A stretch of DNA of 64,000 nucleotides from the NCBI RefSeq assembly GCF_902381825.1, contig NZ_LR698973.1, forward strand, positions 1,231,739 to 1,295,738, given 5' to 3'. How positions within the stretch are numbered: position 1 is the stretch's first letter; each line of letters starts with the position of its first letter. The notes beneath the pieces are model-generated. The model saw only the letters and a list, made by a program, of their open reading frames with translations, did not search any database and was not told where the DNA came from. This stretch comes from Pseudocoprococcus catus. GTDB lineage: Bacteria; Bacillota; Clostridia; Lachnospirales; Lachnospiraceae. Both the position numbers and the translations under genes were made by a program. Below are positions 40,841-50,486 of this stretch, piece after piece.

Positions 40841-43597
40841 TTGCGAAGAAAGAAAAGAACAGGAATATTGACTTTTTTGGTTTTTCTCATTTTTGTTTTT
40901 TCCATGGTTGTTTGGGCGTCAGATGGAATCGAAGGAGAACGGATGGATACAGAAGATACAGAGACAGAAAGGGTGATTCAGGAAAGTGAGAGCAGGGAAA
41001 GTCAGATCCAGGAAGAATCTGAAGGCATAGCCGGTGAAGCATTTACGGAAAACGATGTGGAAACAGAAACAGGGATTGAAGATTCCTATGTGTATGATGG
41101 AGAAATTTTCTCGGAAGTGAATGAATACAGTGCCCGTGCGGTGACAAAAGGTAAAATTGATTATACATATTGGGCGATTCATCAGGGAGCAGGTTTTGGA
41201 AATATTCTTGAGGATGGACGTGACCTGGATCATGTCGGATGTATTATGCTGAAGGTGGGAAATACCTGGAAAACGGCTTACTGTGTCCATCATAATGCTG
41301 ATTTGAAGGGTGGCCATGAATATGCGGATACAGCGTCATATTTGACAGATTCGAATAAAAAGAGACTGACAGGTCTGGCTTTATATTATGGTTTTCGTTT
41401 TTCTGGTTGGAATCCGGATAAAAAAACTGTTCCGGGGGATAGCGATAAAGGAAAATATACAGCAACGCAGGTGATGATATGGATGATTGAAAGAGGCTGG
41501 TATACGTATGATGCGAATACATATGCTTTTCAATTGAATACAAAGGCAATCAATGCAGCAAAGAAAATCTGTGATAAATCGGATCAGAGCCCTGTCGGAA
41601 GTTCCTATGACTATTTTAAAACGATATATAGTAAAATGCAGACATTTGGTACAGTGCCGTCATTTACTTATCGGAGTGAGAACAGTGCGCAGGTCAGGAA
41701 TATGGGGTATGACTTTCAAACAAACCAATATGTTCTCAAACTGACGGATACGAATAACGTTTTGTCCATGTATGATGTCAGTGAAGTGCCGAATGGTGTA
41801 ACAGCCCAAAAGACGGGAAATACACTTAATTTATATTCATCAGTACCAATCACATCTGCGGGTGTGATAAAGTTGTCAAAGAAATCCTTCAAAGCGGAGA
41901 AAGCTGTGACTGTGTGGTCAGACCAGACAATAAGCGGTTATCAGCAAATTGGAACTTACAAAGAGCCGGAAACGGCAGATTTGAATACCTATCTGAAGAT
42001 AACAGCGCAGTCTGTAACGATGACGGCTGAAAAAGTATGGAATGACAGTGATAATATTTATGGGAAAAGGCCATCAGAACTGATGGTAGATTTGTATCGT
42101 GGCCAAAGTAAAGGGGATAAAGCTGTGCTTGTAAAAACGGTCATATTAAATGCGGAAAATGAATGGCAGTTTACAGTTTCAGATCTTCCGCAGAAAGATT
42201 CTGCAGGCGGACATATTTATTATATGTTTACAGAGCGAGAGGCAGCGGGGTATACAGCGGAGACAACAGAGAGTACAGCCGGGACGCGTCATTGGAAGTT
42301 TACGTTTACCAATACGTTAAATAGTGGTCATCTGCAGCTGCTTAAGAAGTCATCTGATGAGGCGCTTACAGGTGGGAATCCCTGTTATACACTGTTAAAT
42401 GCAGAATATGGGGTTTATACAGATAGAAACTGTACCAATAGTGTGGGTGATCTGATCACGGGTGAAAGTGGATGGTCCAATACACTGACATCACTTGCTA
42501 CAGGAACATACTATGTCAAAGAGAGAAAGAAGCCTTCCGGGTATAGAACAGATGATGCTGTTCATGAAGTAGTGATAAATGAAGGTGAGACAACCGTGAT
42601 AACATTGACAGATGAACCAATTACCAGCTGGGGACAGTTTCGAATTGAAAAATCAGCATCGGACGGTGCATCGGTATCTGATACAATTCCATTAACAGGA
42701 GCGGAATTTACCATTGATTATTACGGAGAAACAGGGGTAACAAAGGAAAACATTTCCGATAAGGTACCATTAAAGACCTGGGTTGTTGCTGTGAAAAAAA
42801 CATTTGATGGTCAGAACACTTCGTATAAGGCGGAATTAGAGGATACATATCTGATTGCAGAAAAGAGTGACGAACTTTTCAGGGATAGGACGGGGAAGGC
42901 GGTACTGCCTCTTGGAACAATTGCAATTCGAGAAACAAAGGCAGCAGAAGGCTATTTGCTGCAGGGGTATGTCGATGATGCTGATGGAAGACGGCTGAAC
43001 AATTACCCTGGGGAATCAGTTATCATCAACCTGGCAGATGACGGTGAAAGTGCATCGTTTTTTGGAGAAGACGGATTGAAATACAGTAATCCTGTTTTCA
43101 GGGTGACAAATGAATTGCATAAATGTAGTATACAGATTATGAAATCCTCCGCAGATGAAAAGCCGTTGGAGAATGTGATATTTGGTCTGTACGATGAAAG
43201 TCGACAGAAAATCCTGGAAAGTCAGACGAATCAAGATGGCAGGATAATATTTTCGGGGCTGCTTCCGGGGAAATACTGGTTAAAGGAAGAAAAAACAGGA
43301 AACGGGAATCAGCTGCTGAAAGAACCGATGGAAATCGTGCTGCCGATGGTATTAACAGAGCAGGAGGTTGAAAAACTAAAAATTGATAAAAGTCAGCTGG
43401 TCTATGATGAAAATCAGCAGGTATTTAAATTGTATGACAGAATTTTTGAGATATCAAATGCAGGAAATTTAGTATTACCGATGACAGGCGGTGATGGATT
43501 GGTCTTACCTGACATTTTGTTTTTGGCAGCCGCTCTGCTGCTGATGATCGGCGTCTGCTTGTTTGTATATCGTAAGGGAAAAATAACTGCCCGATGA
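40841..43597 (+). CDS. Thioester-domain surface adhesin (LPMTG, SpaA/Cna-B repeats)
   Basis: A 918-residue cell-surface protein, probably the pilus tip adhesin. A signal peptide ends near residue 27. The thioester domain spans about 100-270, with Cys148 (TAYCVHH) and Gln210 (TATQVMIW), the pair that forms an internal thioester able to bind host surfaces covalently. Cna-B and SpaA-like domains follow (about 385-490, 495-590, 595-760, 765-880), then LPMTG, a membrane helix and RKGKITAR. The start is TTG 40841 with GGAGG 10 nt upstream, immediately after the sortase gene. Confidence 0.9.
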   Translation: MRRKKRTGILTFLVFLIFVFSMVVWASDGIEGERMDTEDTETERVIQESESRESQIQEESEGIAGEAFTENDVETETGIEDSYVYDGEIFSEVNEYSARAVTKGKIDYTYWAIHQGAGFGNILEDGRDLDHVGCIMLKVGNTWKTAYCVHHNADLKGGHEYADTASYLTDSNKKRLTGLALYYGFRFSGWNPDKKTVPGDSDKGKYTATQVMIWMIERGWYTYDANTYAFQLNTKAINAAKKICDKSDQSPVGSSYDYFKTIYSKMQTFGTVPSFTYRSENSAQVRNMGYDFQTNQYVLKLTDTNNVLSMYDVSEVPNGVTAQKTGNTLNLYSSVPITSAGVIKLSKKSFKAEKAVTVWSDQTISGYQQIGTYKEPETADLNTYLKITAQSVTMTAEKVWNDSDNIYGKRPSELMVDLYRGQSKGDKAVLVKTVILNAENEWQFTVSDLPQKDSAGGHIYYMFTEREAAGYTAETTESTAGTRHWKFTFTNTLNSGHLQLLKKSSDEALTGGNPCYTLLNAEYGVYTDRNCTNSVGDLITGESGWSNTLTSLATGTYYVKERKKPSGYRTDDAVHEVVINEGETTVITLTDEPITSWGQFRIEKSASDGASVSDTIPLTGAEFTIDYYGETGVTKENISDKVPLKTWVVAVKKTFDGQNTSYKAELEDTYLIAEKSDELFRDRTGKAVLPLGTIAIRETKAAEGYLLQGYVDDADGRRLNNYPGESVIINLADDGESASFFGEDGLKYSNPVFRVTNELHKCSIQIMKSSADEKPLENVIFGLYDESRQKILESQTNQDGRIIFSGLLPGKYWLKEEKTGNGNQLLKEPMEIVLPMVLTEQEVEKLKIDKSQLVYDENQQVFKLYDRIFEISNAGNLVLPMTGGDGLVLPDILFLAAALLLMIGVCLFVYRKGKITAR

Positions 43598-43677
43598 GTA
43601 TTCGACAATTGTAAGCGAATATGGTATGATTCTTCTATATCATCTGAAAATTCAGGCAATCAATGATGGAGGAAAGT

Positions 43678-44313
43678 ATGCAGCAATATGATCGAGGATA
43701 TAGAAGAAACGCTTTATGGCAGATGTCACCTGTGAATACATTGATTATTGTGATTAATGTATTGGTATTTGCGGGACTCAGTTTTCTGGGAGATACAACA
43801 GATGTCCGCTTTATGTATAATCATGGTGCCAGTTTCTGGCCGGCAATTATTGAGGAACATGAGTATTACAGACTGCTGACATGTACATTTATTCATTTTG
43901 GAATCAGTCACTTGTTTAATAATATGCTTGTATTGGCCTATATTGGTGATAATCTTGAGAGAGCACTTGGGAAGTTTAAATATTTGATTGTTTATCTGGC
44001 AGCAGGTGTGGGATCAAGTGCAGTGTCAGCAGTCTGGAGTATGATAAAAGATGAATACAGTGTATCGGGAGGCGCTTCCGGGGCTATTTTTGGTGTTGTC
44101 GGTGCACTTTTGGTTATTGTTATAAGAAACAGAGGACAACTGGAAGATTTAAATAGTCGTCAGTTGATGTTGTTTGCCGGATTCTCGATTTATCATGGTG
44201 TGACGAGTGCAGGTATTGATAATATGGCACATATCAGTGGTTTTGTGATCGGTGCTTTATTGGGCGGACTTCTCTACAGGAGAAAGCGGTATCGGAAGCA
44301 GAATACAAAATGA
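43678..44313 (+). CDS. Rhomboid-family intramembrane serine protease
   Basis: A 211-residue protease that cleaves within membrane helices. Six helices are predicted. The catalytic Ser is in GGASGAIFG and the catalytic His in NMAHISGF; the HFGISHLFNNM segment matches the rhomboid helix 2 motif. The ATG at 43678, 5 nt after GGAGGAAAG, is preferred over the in-frame 43663. The substrate is unknown. Its 3' end overlaps the converging histidine kinase gene by 57 nt. Confidence 0.9.
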   Translation: MQQYDRGYRRNALWQMSPVNTLIIVINVLVFAGLSFLGDTTDVRFMYNHGASFWPAIIEEHEYYRLLTCTFIHFGISHLFNNMLVLAYIGDNLERALGKFKYLIVYLAAGVGSSAVSAVWSMIKDEYSVSGGASGAIFGVVGALLVIVIRNRGQLEDLNSRQLMLFAGFSIYHGVTSAGIDNMAHISGFVIGALLGGLLYRRKRYRKQNTK

Positions 44314-44928
44314 GCTGCCGGAACCTGGTACGGATTTTACAGACAGATGACCGTGATGGGCAGAAACAATGGATTGAACGATTGCAAGTCCAAGCCCGGT
44401 GCCGCCTGTCTTATAGGACACAAAAGGCTCAAAAATACGGGCCAGCTGTTCTGGAGTCATGCCGTTGCCGGTGTCACTGACAGAAAGCACAAGATGATTG
44501 CAGTCATCGGAGGCAGCAGATAAGGTAATTTGACCGCCGTCAGGCGAAGCTTCGGCTGCATTTTTCAGAAGATTAATGAGTGCCTGGCGAATCAGTGACA
44601 GATCAGCCCGTATGGCAGGCAGGTTGGAAGCAATGTGAAGATATAGGGCAATATGCTGTGCGTGCAGAACGGGCAGAAAGGATGTATAAAGCTCATTAAG
44701 CAGGGGCTGCAGACTGCATAGTGTCAGTTGGGGTTGACGTGCAGTACGGTCGTAATTCAGCAGACGTTGGATATCTGAAAGATCATTCTGGATTTCAGTG
44801 AAGTCTGAATCTTCTTTCAAGAAAACGTATCGGGCTGCAAGCAGCTGAAGCCGGCTGGAAATCAGAGTCAGAGAATTATTAATTTCATGCCGAAGAGAAG
44901 CATTGCCTTTGGTGGAATCGTAAGTCAT
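44257..44928 (-). CDS. Small soluble histidine kinase (NtrB/SpoOB-like)
   Basis: A 223-residue kinase without membrane segments. The phospho-acceptor His lies in SLRHEINNSLT (about residue 14). The HATPase domain spans about 105-215, with NLLKNAAEASPDGG (N-box), SDTGNGM (G1) and GGTGLGLAI (G2). No sensor domain is visible, so it must act with another protein; no response regulator is adjacent. It is on the opposite strand to its neighbours and converges on the rhomboid gene with a 57-nt overlap. The upstream AGGAGG (44934-44939 in complement) supports ATG 44928. Confidence 0.85.
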   Translation of the reverse strand: MTYDSTKGNASLRHEINNSLTLISSRLQLLAARYVFLKEDSDFTEIQNDLSDIQRLLNYDRTARQPQLTLCSLQPLLNELYTSFLPVLHAQHIALYLHIASNLPAIRADLSLIRQALINLLKNAAEASPDGGQITLSAASDDCNHLVLSVSDTGNGMTPEQLARIFEPFVSYKTGGTGLGLAIVQSIVSAHHGHLSVKSVPGSGSSFCILLPIPLSPVEKSAQ

Positions 44929-45103
44929 CTGAAAACCTCCTTTGTGATGATTTAGAAAATAAGGGAAAAGTATCTATAATAATAAAAGCCTGTTTCCGCT
45001 TTTTTGTGACAGAAAATTAAAAAAAAGCTGTTAAGATTTTTCAGTCGTGGTAAAATGGAGATTAAGAGCATTGAAAATGCAAAAACATCAGGAGGTAATC
45101 AAG

Positions 45104-45523
45104 ATGATCGACAGAGATTGTATTTTTTGCAAAATAGCAGGTGGTGATATTCCGTCATCGACGGTATACGAGGATGAACAGTTCAGAGTACTGTTGGATC
45201 TGTCACCGGCAACAAAGGGACATGCACTGATTTTGCCTAAACAGCATTATGCTAATATTTTTGAGATTGATGAAAACGTATTAAGAGATTTGATTGTTCT
45301 TGCTAAGAAAGTGGCATCTGCCATGAAAGAAACTTTGAATTGCGATGGTGTGAATATTGTACAGAACAACGGCGAAGCAGCAGGACAGACTGTGTTCCAT
45401 TTTCATATGCATATCATTCCGAGGTACAAGGATGATGGTCAGGTAATCGGATGGGAGCCGCATACTTCAGATCCTGAAGTACAGGCACAACTGGCAGAGA
45501 AGATTGGTCAGGCAATCCATTAA
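45104..45523 (+). CDS. HIT-family nucleotide-binding hydrolase
   Basis: A small soluble hydrolase of nucleoside phosphates, 139 residues. The histidine triad is HFHMHIIP near residue 100, and an N-terminal CIFCKI zinc-type pair is typical of bacterial HIT proteins. ATG 45104 follows AGGAGGTAATCAAG; the upstream frame (from 45047) lacks a ribosome site. Housekeeping gene, apparently alone. Confidence 0.92.
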   Translation: MIDRDCIFCKIAGGDIPSSTVYEDEQFRVLLDLSPATKGHALILPKQHYANIFEIDENVLRDLIVLAKKVASAMKETLNCDGVNIVQNNGEAAGQTVFHFHMHIIPRYKDDGQVIGWEPHTSDPEVQAQLAEKIGQAIH

Positions 45524-45550
45524 ATAAAAATGAATCATTAGATATAAGCA

Positions 45551-45613
45551 AAAGCACGACAGAGAAAATGATAATCAGGAATAAACAGTGACTTATCATT
45601 TCTGTCGTGCTTT
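45551..45613. terminator. Bidirectional terminator between HIT gene and murG
   Basis: A stem of about 21 bp (45551-45574 with 45593-45613, one 3-nt bulge) with A-rich and T-rich outer edges sits between two converging genes and can serve both. Confidence 0.9.
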
Positions 45614-45632
45614 TTAGATTCGGTATTTAGGA

Positions 45633-46700
45633 TCAGACAGAGGCTAACTGATCGATCAGATCAGCGATAATTGGAATTGCCTGATTTTGCTGACTTGATG
45701 CCATTTGCTTCTGATAATTCTCACGGTCGGAGTAGACCTGATGAATTGTGTCAAGGAATTTCTCGTTTGTAATCTCTTCTTCAGGGAGAAGATAACTAAA
45801 GCCCTGTTTCTGGAAAGATTCTGCATTCAGAATCTGGTCGCCTCTGCTGGCAGCGGCTGGCAGAGGAATCAGAATATTCGGTTTGCGGAGTGCGAGAATT
45901 TCACATATGGCATTGGCACCTGCACGGGATATAATGAGATCTGCAGCAGCAAGAAGATCGCGAAGTTCTTCTTTGATGAATTCATACTGCACATAACCAG
46001 TCACATTGCTGAGCGATTTGTCAGTTTTGCCTTTGCCGCATAAATGGATCACCTGAAAATCTTTTAATAATTCCGGAAGTACGGCGCGTACTGCTTCATT
46101 GACAGCAACGGCCCCAAGGCTCCCGCCCATAATCAGGATAACCGGTTTATCAGATGTCAGGCCACAGAAATGAAGTCCGCGGCTGCGGTCACCTTCAAAG
46201 AGTTCACTTCTGATGGGAGAACCGGAGAGAACAGCCTTATCGGAAGGTAGATACTTAAGCGTCTCCGGAAAATTGCAGCAAACTTTGGAGGCAACAGGGA
46301 TACAGAGTTTGTTGGCCAGGCCGGGTGTCATGTCGGATTCGTGAATGATCACAGGAATCTTCAGGGCATGTGCAGCGCGGACAACAGGAACGGCAACAAA
46401 TCCGCCTTTTGAAAAGACTACATCCGGATGAATCTTCTTCAATCGGGAACGTGCCTCGAAATAACCTTTGATGATTCTAAAGGGATCAGTAAAGTTCTTC
46501 AGGTCGAAATATCGGCGGAGTTTACCGGTGGCAATTCCGTAATAGGGTGTCTTTGTCTCCATGATCATGCCTTTTTCCATGCCTTCATAAGACCCGATAT
46601 AGGAAATATCGTAGCCGCGTTTTTTCAGCTCCGGCATCAGAGCAATATTAGGCGTAACATGACCGGCCGTTCCACCGCCTGTTAAAACTATTTTTTTCAT
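45633..46700 (-). CDS. murG: MurG, lipid II synthase
   Basis: UDP-GlcNAc:undecaprenyl-pyrophosphoryl-MurNAc-pentapeptide GlcNAc transferase, 355 residues; it makes lipid II at the inner face of the membrane. Two Rossmann domains are present: GGGTAGHVTPNIAL at the N-terminus, IHESDMTPGLANK, and ISRAGANAICEILALRKPNILIPLP, the UDP-GlcNAc binding segment. The start is ATG 46700. It lies apart from any dcw cluster in this window and downstream of the TSCPD gene, with a MITE between them. Confidence 0.95.
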   Translation of the reverse strand: MKKIVLTGGGTAGHVTPNIALMPELKKRGYDISYIGSYEGMEKGMIMETKTPYYGIATGKLRRYFDLKNFTDPFRIIKGYFEARSRLKKIHPDVVFSKGGFVAVPVVRAAHALKIPVIIHESDMTPGLANKLCIPVASKVCCNFPETLKYLPSDKAVLSGSPIRSELFEGDRSRGLHFCGLTSDKPVILIMGGSLGAVAVNEAVRAVLPELLKDFQVIHLCGKGKTDKSLSNVTGYVQYEFIKEELRDLLAAADLIISRAGANAICEILALRKPNILIPLPAAASRGDQILNAESFQKQGFSYLLPEEEITNEKFLDTIHQVYSDRENYQKQMASSQQNQAIPIIADLIDQLASV

Positions 46701-46732
46701 AATTCACGGCTCCTTTGTGATGATAATTTATA

Positions 46733-46892
46733 AAATTATGGTAACTGTTCAGAGCTAACCTCCAAATGCTTCGCATTTTGTCGGTGTGGCGTATCCGCCA
46801 AATGGATTTATGTTCAAGAGTGTTCATTCATGCAAGCATGCTTCTCACTTTTGAACATAAATCCGCTTGGCTCTGAACAGTTACAAATTATG
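46733..46892. mobile_element. MITE with target-site duplication
   Basis: A 144-bp element (46741-46884) has perfect 15-bp terminal inverted repeats (GTAACTGTTCAGAGC ... GCTCTGAACAGTTAC) and an inner perfect pair of 14 bp (46804-46817 with 46851-46864). It is flanked by the 8-bp direct repeat AAATTATG (46733-46740, 46885-46892). No open frame exists inside. The features are those of a miniature inverted-repeat transposable element, moved by a transposase encoded elsewhere that makes 8-bp duplications. Confidence 0.88.
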
Positions 46893-47142
46893 CCTGATGG
46901 CTGGCTTTGTAAGCCTTTAAGGCCTGAGCAAGCTGATCCGGACATGATGTACCGCGATTACCGCAGTTGATGCCTTCAAGTGTCTTGATGACGTCGTCAA
47001 CGCTACGGCCAACAACAAGACGTGCAACACCCTGTGTGTTTCCCATACATCCGCCGATGAATTCACAGCTTGTTACGATGTTGTTGTTATCAACTTCAAA
47101 ATCAATTTCACGGGAACATGTTCTGCTTGTAGCGTATCTCAT
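46888..47142 (-). CDS. TSCPD domain-containing protein (TIGR03905 family)
   Basis: A protein of 84 residues with the TSCPD motif (RGTSCPDQLAQAL) and further cysteines (TCSREIDF, GGCMGN, GINCGN) suited to metal or [Fe-S] binding. Related domains occur at the C-terminus of some ribonucleotide reductases. The stop codon (46888-46890) lies inside the target duplication of the adjacent MITE but is intact. Confidence 0.85.
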   Translation of the reverse strand: MRYATSRTCSREIDFEVDNNNIVTSCEFIGGCMGNTQGVARLVVGRSVDDVIKTLEGINCGNRGTSCPDQLAQALKAYKASHQA

Positions 47143-47195
47143 AATTAAATAACCTCTCTTTAAATATTAATGTATTTTTATTTGGTTTCTAATGC

Positions 47196-47223
47196 ATTAT
47201 ATCAGATAATGGCGCAAATTCAA
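47196..47223 (-). promoter_or_regulatory. Promoter of the TSCPD gene
   Basis: On the minus strand: TTGAAT (47218-47223), 16 bp, TATAAT (47196-47201), about 55 nt upstream of the TSCPD start. Confidence 0.65.
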
Positions 47224-47261
47224 AGCGGTCTTTGCAGTTTTTGAATGGCCGGATTGTTCTC

Positions 47262-47289
47262 TTGACTTCCTGCACTTTCATAGTAAAAT
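47262..47289 (+). promoter_or_regulatory. Promoter of mtnN
   Basis: TTGACT (47262-47267), 16 bp, TAAAAT (47284-47289), about 38 nt upstream of the mtnN start. Confidence 0.6.
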
Positions 47290-47326
47290 AGGATTGAAAG
47301 TTTGAAAATTTGGAGGATTACAGAAT

Positions 47327-48022
47327 ATGTTAGGTATTATAGGTGCAATGGATCAGGAAGTGAGCATCCTGAAAGAGAAAATGAAAGTGAAGAAGATTGA
47401 TAAGAGAGCTTCCATGGAATTCTATGTCGGGATTTTAAACGGCAAAGAGGTTGTTATTGTAAAATGCGGTGTCGGCAAGGTCAATGCTGCTGTCTGCACA
47501 CAGATTCTTGCAGATTGCTATCAGGTAGAAGCGGTGATCAATACAGGTGTGGCTGGCAGCCTGAGAGCGGAGATTAATATTGGTGACATTGTTGTTTCAA
47601 CAGATGCACTGCAGCATGATATGGATGCAACAGGATTTGGGTATGAACCGGCTGAGATTCCACTGATGGGTAAGAAGACTTTTGAGGCCGATGCTTCACT
47701 GCGCAGTCTGATCGCAGAAACATGTCGTGAAGTGAATCCTGAAATTGGTGTATTTGAAGGTCGTGTTGTAAGTGGTGACCAGTTTATTTCCGATGGCGAT
47801 GTGAAGGACAGACTGGTCAGAATGTTTGCACCATACTGCACAGAGATGGAAGGCGCAGCGATTGCGCAGGCAGCATGGCTGAACCAGATTCCTTTTGTTA
47901 TTATCAGAGCAATTTCAGATAAAGCTGATGGAAGTGCACATATGGATTATTCCGAGTTTGAAGCCAAAGCAATCGAACATACCGTGAGACTGGTGGAAGC
48001 TGCCGTTGCAAAGCTTGCATAG
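47327..48022 (+). CDS. mtnN: 5'-methylthioadenosine/S-adenosylhomocysteine nucleosidase
   Basis: Cleaves methylthioadenosine and S-adenosylhomocysteine to adenine plus methylthioribose or S-ribosylhomocysteine, part of methyl-donor recycling. 231 residues. The N-terminal GIIGAMDQEVSIL, the substrate-binding MEGAAIAQ segment and the catalytic Asp in ISDKADGSA are all present. The start is ATG 47327 behind GGAGG. Methyltransferases of the cobalamin cluster downstream would produce S-adenosylhomocysteine, but the two are not in one operon. Confidence 0.95.
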   Translation: MLGIIGAMDQEVSILKEKMKVKKIDKRASMEFYVGILNGKEVVIVKCGVGKVNAAVCTQILADCYQVEAVINTGVAGSLRAEINIGDIVVSTDALQHDMDATGFGYEPAEIPLMGKKTFEADASLRSLIAETCREVNPEIGVFEGRVVSGDQFISDGDVKDRLVRMFAPYCTEMEGAAIAQAAWLNQIPFVIIRAISDKADGSAHMDYSEFEAKAIEHTVRLVEAAVAKLA

Positions 48023-48205
48023 GTATTATGCCAGCTTCAATATTTCAGTCACGATCTGACGAAGGATTAGGCTTATGGACAGCAATGTCGGGAAGACGAC
48101 AGGAAAAAGAAAGATTCCGTCAGGTTATGTTGATGAATTGCAAGTGGCAAAGGGCACAATATTGATTATAATTAAGTGCAAATAAAATGAAGGGGGCACT
48201 TAATT

Positions 48206-48916
48206 ATGAAAGAATGGATCGTTTTACAGGGATGGCCATTGTATCTTATGCTTGGGATGACGGGATTAGGTCTGTTGGGAAGCATATTGAGCCGTATATT
48301 TTATGGAAGGCTTGCAAGAGAGGCACAGTTGTGTGGAACATCGGATTATCCGATGCTGCATTATATAAGGCAGAAGTACAGCAGTTATTATAAGCTGGGT
48401 ATGCGTCCGGGCAATGCGGAGGCACTTGTAAAAAGATATCTTGCATTACATAGGGTTGGACCGTTGGCATTGTACAGCTGGAATGAAGCAGGGAACTTTA
48501 TGATGGGTGCCGTTATGCTGACGGGACTTATCCGCGGTATTTACAGATTTCAGACGACCATGCAGACGGGGCCTGCATTGATGGATATTGGCATAGGACT
48601 GGTTCTGGCATTGGGATTGCGGTTGACCGGGAAGATTTTTAGTGTTGAACGTCTGCAGGTGATTACGCTGAATGCGATTTGTGATTATCTGGAGAATTAT
48701 TTGAAGAGCAAGCTGGACGGAGAATATGGTTATGGTCCACAGACAGAAACACCGGATCATTATGCCCGGGCTTTGAAAGAAACAGCAGCATCCCGAACAA
48801 AGCCGGGACTGCGTCCGACAACTGTTCGACGGATGCCGGCTGAACGTTCGGAAACGGTCGACAGTACAGTGGATGCGAAGATTGTGGAAGATGTGCTGAA
48901 GGAGTTTCTATGCTGA
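48206..48916 (+). CDS. Membrane protein of unknown function
   Basis: A 236-residue protein with an N-terminal helix (about residues 10-30), two further hydrophobic segments (about 97-115 and 122-145) and a charged C-terminal tail rich in Arg, Thr and Pro. No domain is recognised. ATG 48206 follows GAAGGGGGCACTTAATT, a weak ribosome site. It lies alone between mtnN and pgi. Confidence 0.7.
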   Translation: MKEWIVLQGWPLYLMLGMTGLGLLGSILSRIFYGRLAREAQLCGTSDYPMLHYIRQKYSSYYKLGMRPGNAEALVKRYLALHRVGPLALYSWNEAGNFMMGAVMLTGLIRGIYRFQTTMQTGPALMDIGIGLVLALGLRLTGKIFSVERLQVITLNAICDYLENYLKSKLDGEYGYGPQTETPDHYARALKETAASRTKPGLRPTTVRRMPAERSETVDSTVDAKIVEDVLKEFLC

Positions 48917-49001
48917 AAATATAGTCCGGATTATTGATAAATAGTATCTGATTTGGTATGATTAAATAGAATTAATTAAAGATAAAATTGGAGGAAGAAA
49001 A

Positions 49002-50351
49002 ATGGCAAATAAGGTTACATTTGATTATTCAAAGACTGCCGAATATATTAGTGAGGGCGAGATAACAGCCATGAAGCGTATTGCTGAGGATGCGAAGAAG
49101 CTTCTTCTGAGCCGTGAAGGTGAAGGTAATGATTTCCTTGGATGGATCGATCTTCCGGTGGATTATGATAAGGAAGAATTTGCACGTATTCAGAAAGCGG
49201 CGGCAAAGATACAGAGCGATTCAGATGTCCTGCTTGTTATCGGTATTGGTGGTTCATATCTTGGAGCCAGAGCAGCCAATGAATTCCTGGGACACAATTT
49301 TTATAATATCATTCCAAAGTCAATGAGAAAGACACCTGAGATTTATTACTGCGGTAATAACTTAAGCAGTGCGTATATCAAGGGATTGATGGATGTTATT
49401 GGAGACAGAGATTTTTCTATCAATATGATTTCCAAATCCGGAACTACAACAGAACCTGCAGTTGCTTTTAGAGTTTTCAAGAAGATGCTTGAAGAGAAAT
49501 ACGGCAAAGAAGAAGCTGCGAAGAGGATTTATTGCACAACAGATAAAGCAAGAGGTGCACTTAAGAGCCTGGCAACAGAAGAGGGATATGAGTCATTTAT
49601 CGTGCCTGATGATGTAGGCGGCCGTTTCTCTGTTCTCACTGCGGTTGGTCTGCTTCCGATTGCAGTCAGCGGTGCAGATATTGAACAGCTGATGGCCGGC
49701 GCTGCATCCATGCGAAAAGTTTGCCTTGAGAATGCCTTTGAAGAAAATGATGCACTGCAGTATGCAGCAGTCAGAAATATCCTCTTAAGGAAAGGCAAGA
49801 GTATTGAGATAACAGCAAGCTATGAACCTTCTGTCCAGTATATCGGAGAATGGTGGAAACAGTTATATGGTGAAAGTGAAGGTAAGGATAAGAAGGGAAT
49901 CTTCCCTGCCTCAGTTACATTGACAGCGGATCTGCATTCCATGGGACAGTTTATTCAGGATGGTTCTCGTCTGATGTTCGAGACAGTACTTTCTGTAGAG
50001 GATCCGGGAGCAGAGATTATTCTTGAAAAAGAGGATGTGGATCTGGATGGATTGAACTATCTGGCTGGCAAGTCTGTAGATTTCATTAATAAGAGCGCGA
50101 TGAACGGTACAATTCTGGCACATACAGATGGACAGGTACCGAATCTGATGGTGAAGATACCGGCACAGAATGAATTTTATCTTGGTGAGTTATTCTACTT
50201 CTATGAATTTGCCTGCGGTGTCAGCGGTTACATACTGGGTGTGAATCCATTTAATCAGCCTGGTGTTGAAAGCTACAAGAAGAATATGTTTGCATTGCTT
50301 GGTAAGCCGGGTTATGAAGACATGACAGAAGCTTTATTAAAGAGATTATAA
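49002..50351 (+). CDS. pgi: Glucose-6-phosphate isomerase
   Basis: Interconverts glucose-6-phosphate and fructose-6-phosphate in glycolysis. 449 residues, the short Firmicutes type. Sugar-isomerase domains contain [23 protein letters not shown] and the catalytic region [19 protein letters not shown]. The start is ATG 49002 behind GGAGG. It is followed by a strong terminator, so it is probably a single-gene unit. Confidence 0.96.
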   Translation: MANKVTFDYSKTAEYISEGEITAMKRIAEDAKKLLLSREGEGNDFLGWIDLPVDYDKEEFARIQKAAAKIQSDSDVLLVIGIGGSYLGARAANEFLGHNFYNIIPKSMRKTPEIYYCGNNLSSAYIKGLMDVIGDRDFSINMISKSGTTTEPAVAFRVFKKMLEEKYGKEEAAKRIYCTTDKARGALKSLATEEGYESFIVPDDVGGRFSVLTAVGLLPIAVSGADIEQLMAGAASMRKVCLENAFEENDALQYAAVRNILLRKGKSIEITASYEPSVQYIGEWWKQLYGESEGKDKKGIFPASVTLTADLHSMGQFIQDGSRLMFETVLSVEDPGAEIILEKEDVDLDGLNYLAGKSVDFINKSAMNGTILAHTDGQVPNLMVKIPAQNEFYLGELFYFYEFACGVSGYILGVNPFNQPGVESYKKNMFALLGKPGYEDMTEALLKRL

Positions 50352-50360
50352 ATCATTTTT

Positions 50361-50396
50361 AAGAGGGCGCAGGGAATGATTTCTCTGTGCTCTTTT
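50361..50396 (+). terminator. Terminator of pgi
   Basis: A 16-bp stem (50361-50376 with 50381-50396), including four G-U pairs, around a 4-nt loop, ending in TTTT. It begins 9 nt after the pgi stop. Confidence 0.85.
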
Positions 50397-50486
50397 CGTG
50401 AAGAAGAGGATTCTCTGACAGCAAAGAAAGTCGGATATTCAATGGAATCAGAGAATATATATGGGTGTGAAATGCAGGAGGACAGA

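Noticed and set aside
46741..46884. Simple transcription terminator between the TSCPD gene and murG
   Set aside because: The 15-bp ends plus the 8-bp flanking duplication fit a transposed element better, and no T-run follows the stem.
50376..50486. Upstream extension of the dihydropyrimidinase gene
   Set aside because: It contains the pgi terminator and lacks a ribosome site; ATG 50487 has AGGAGG.
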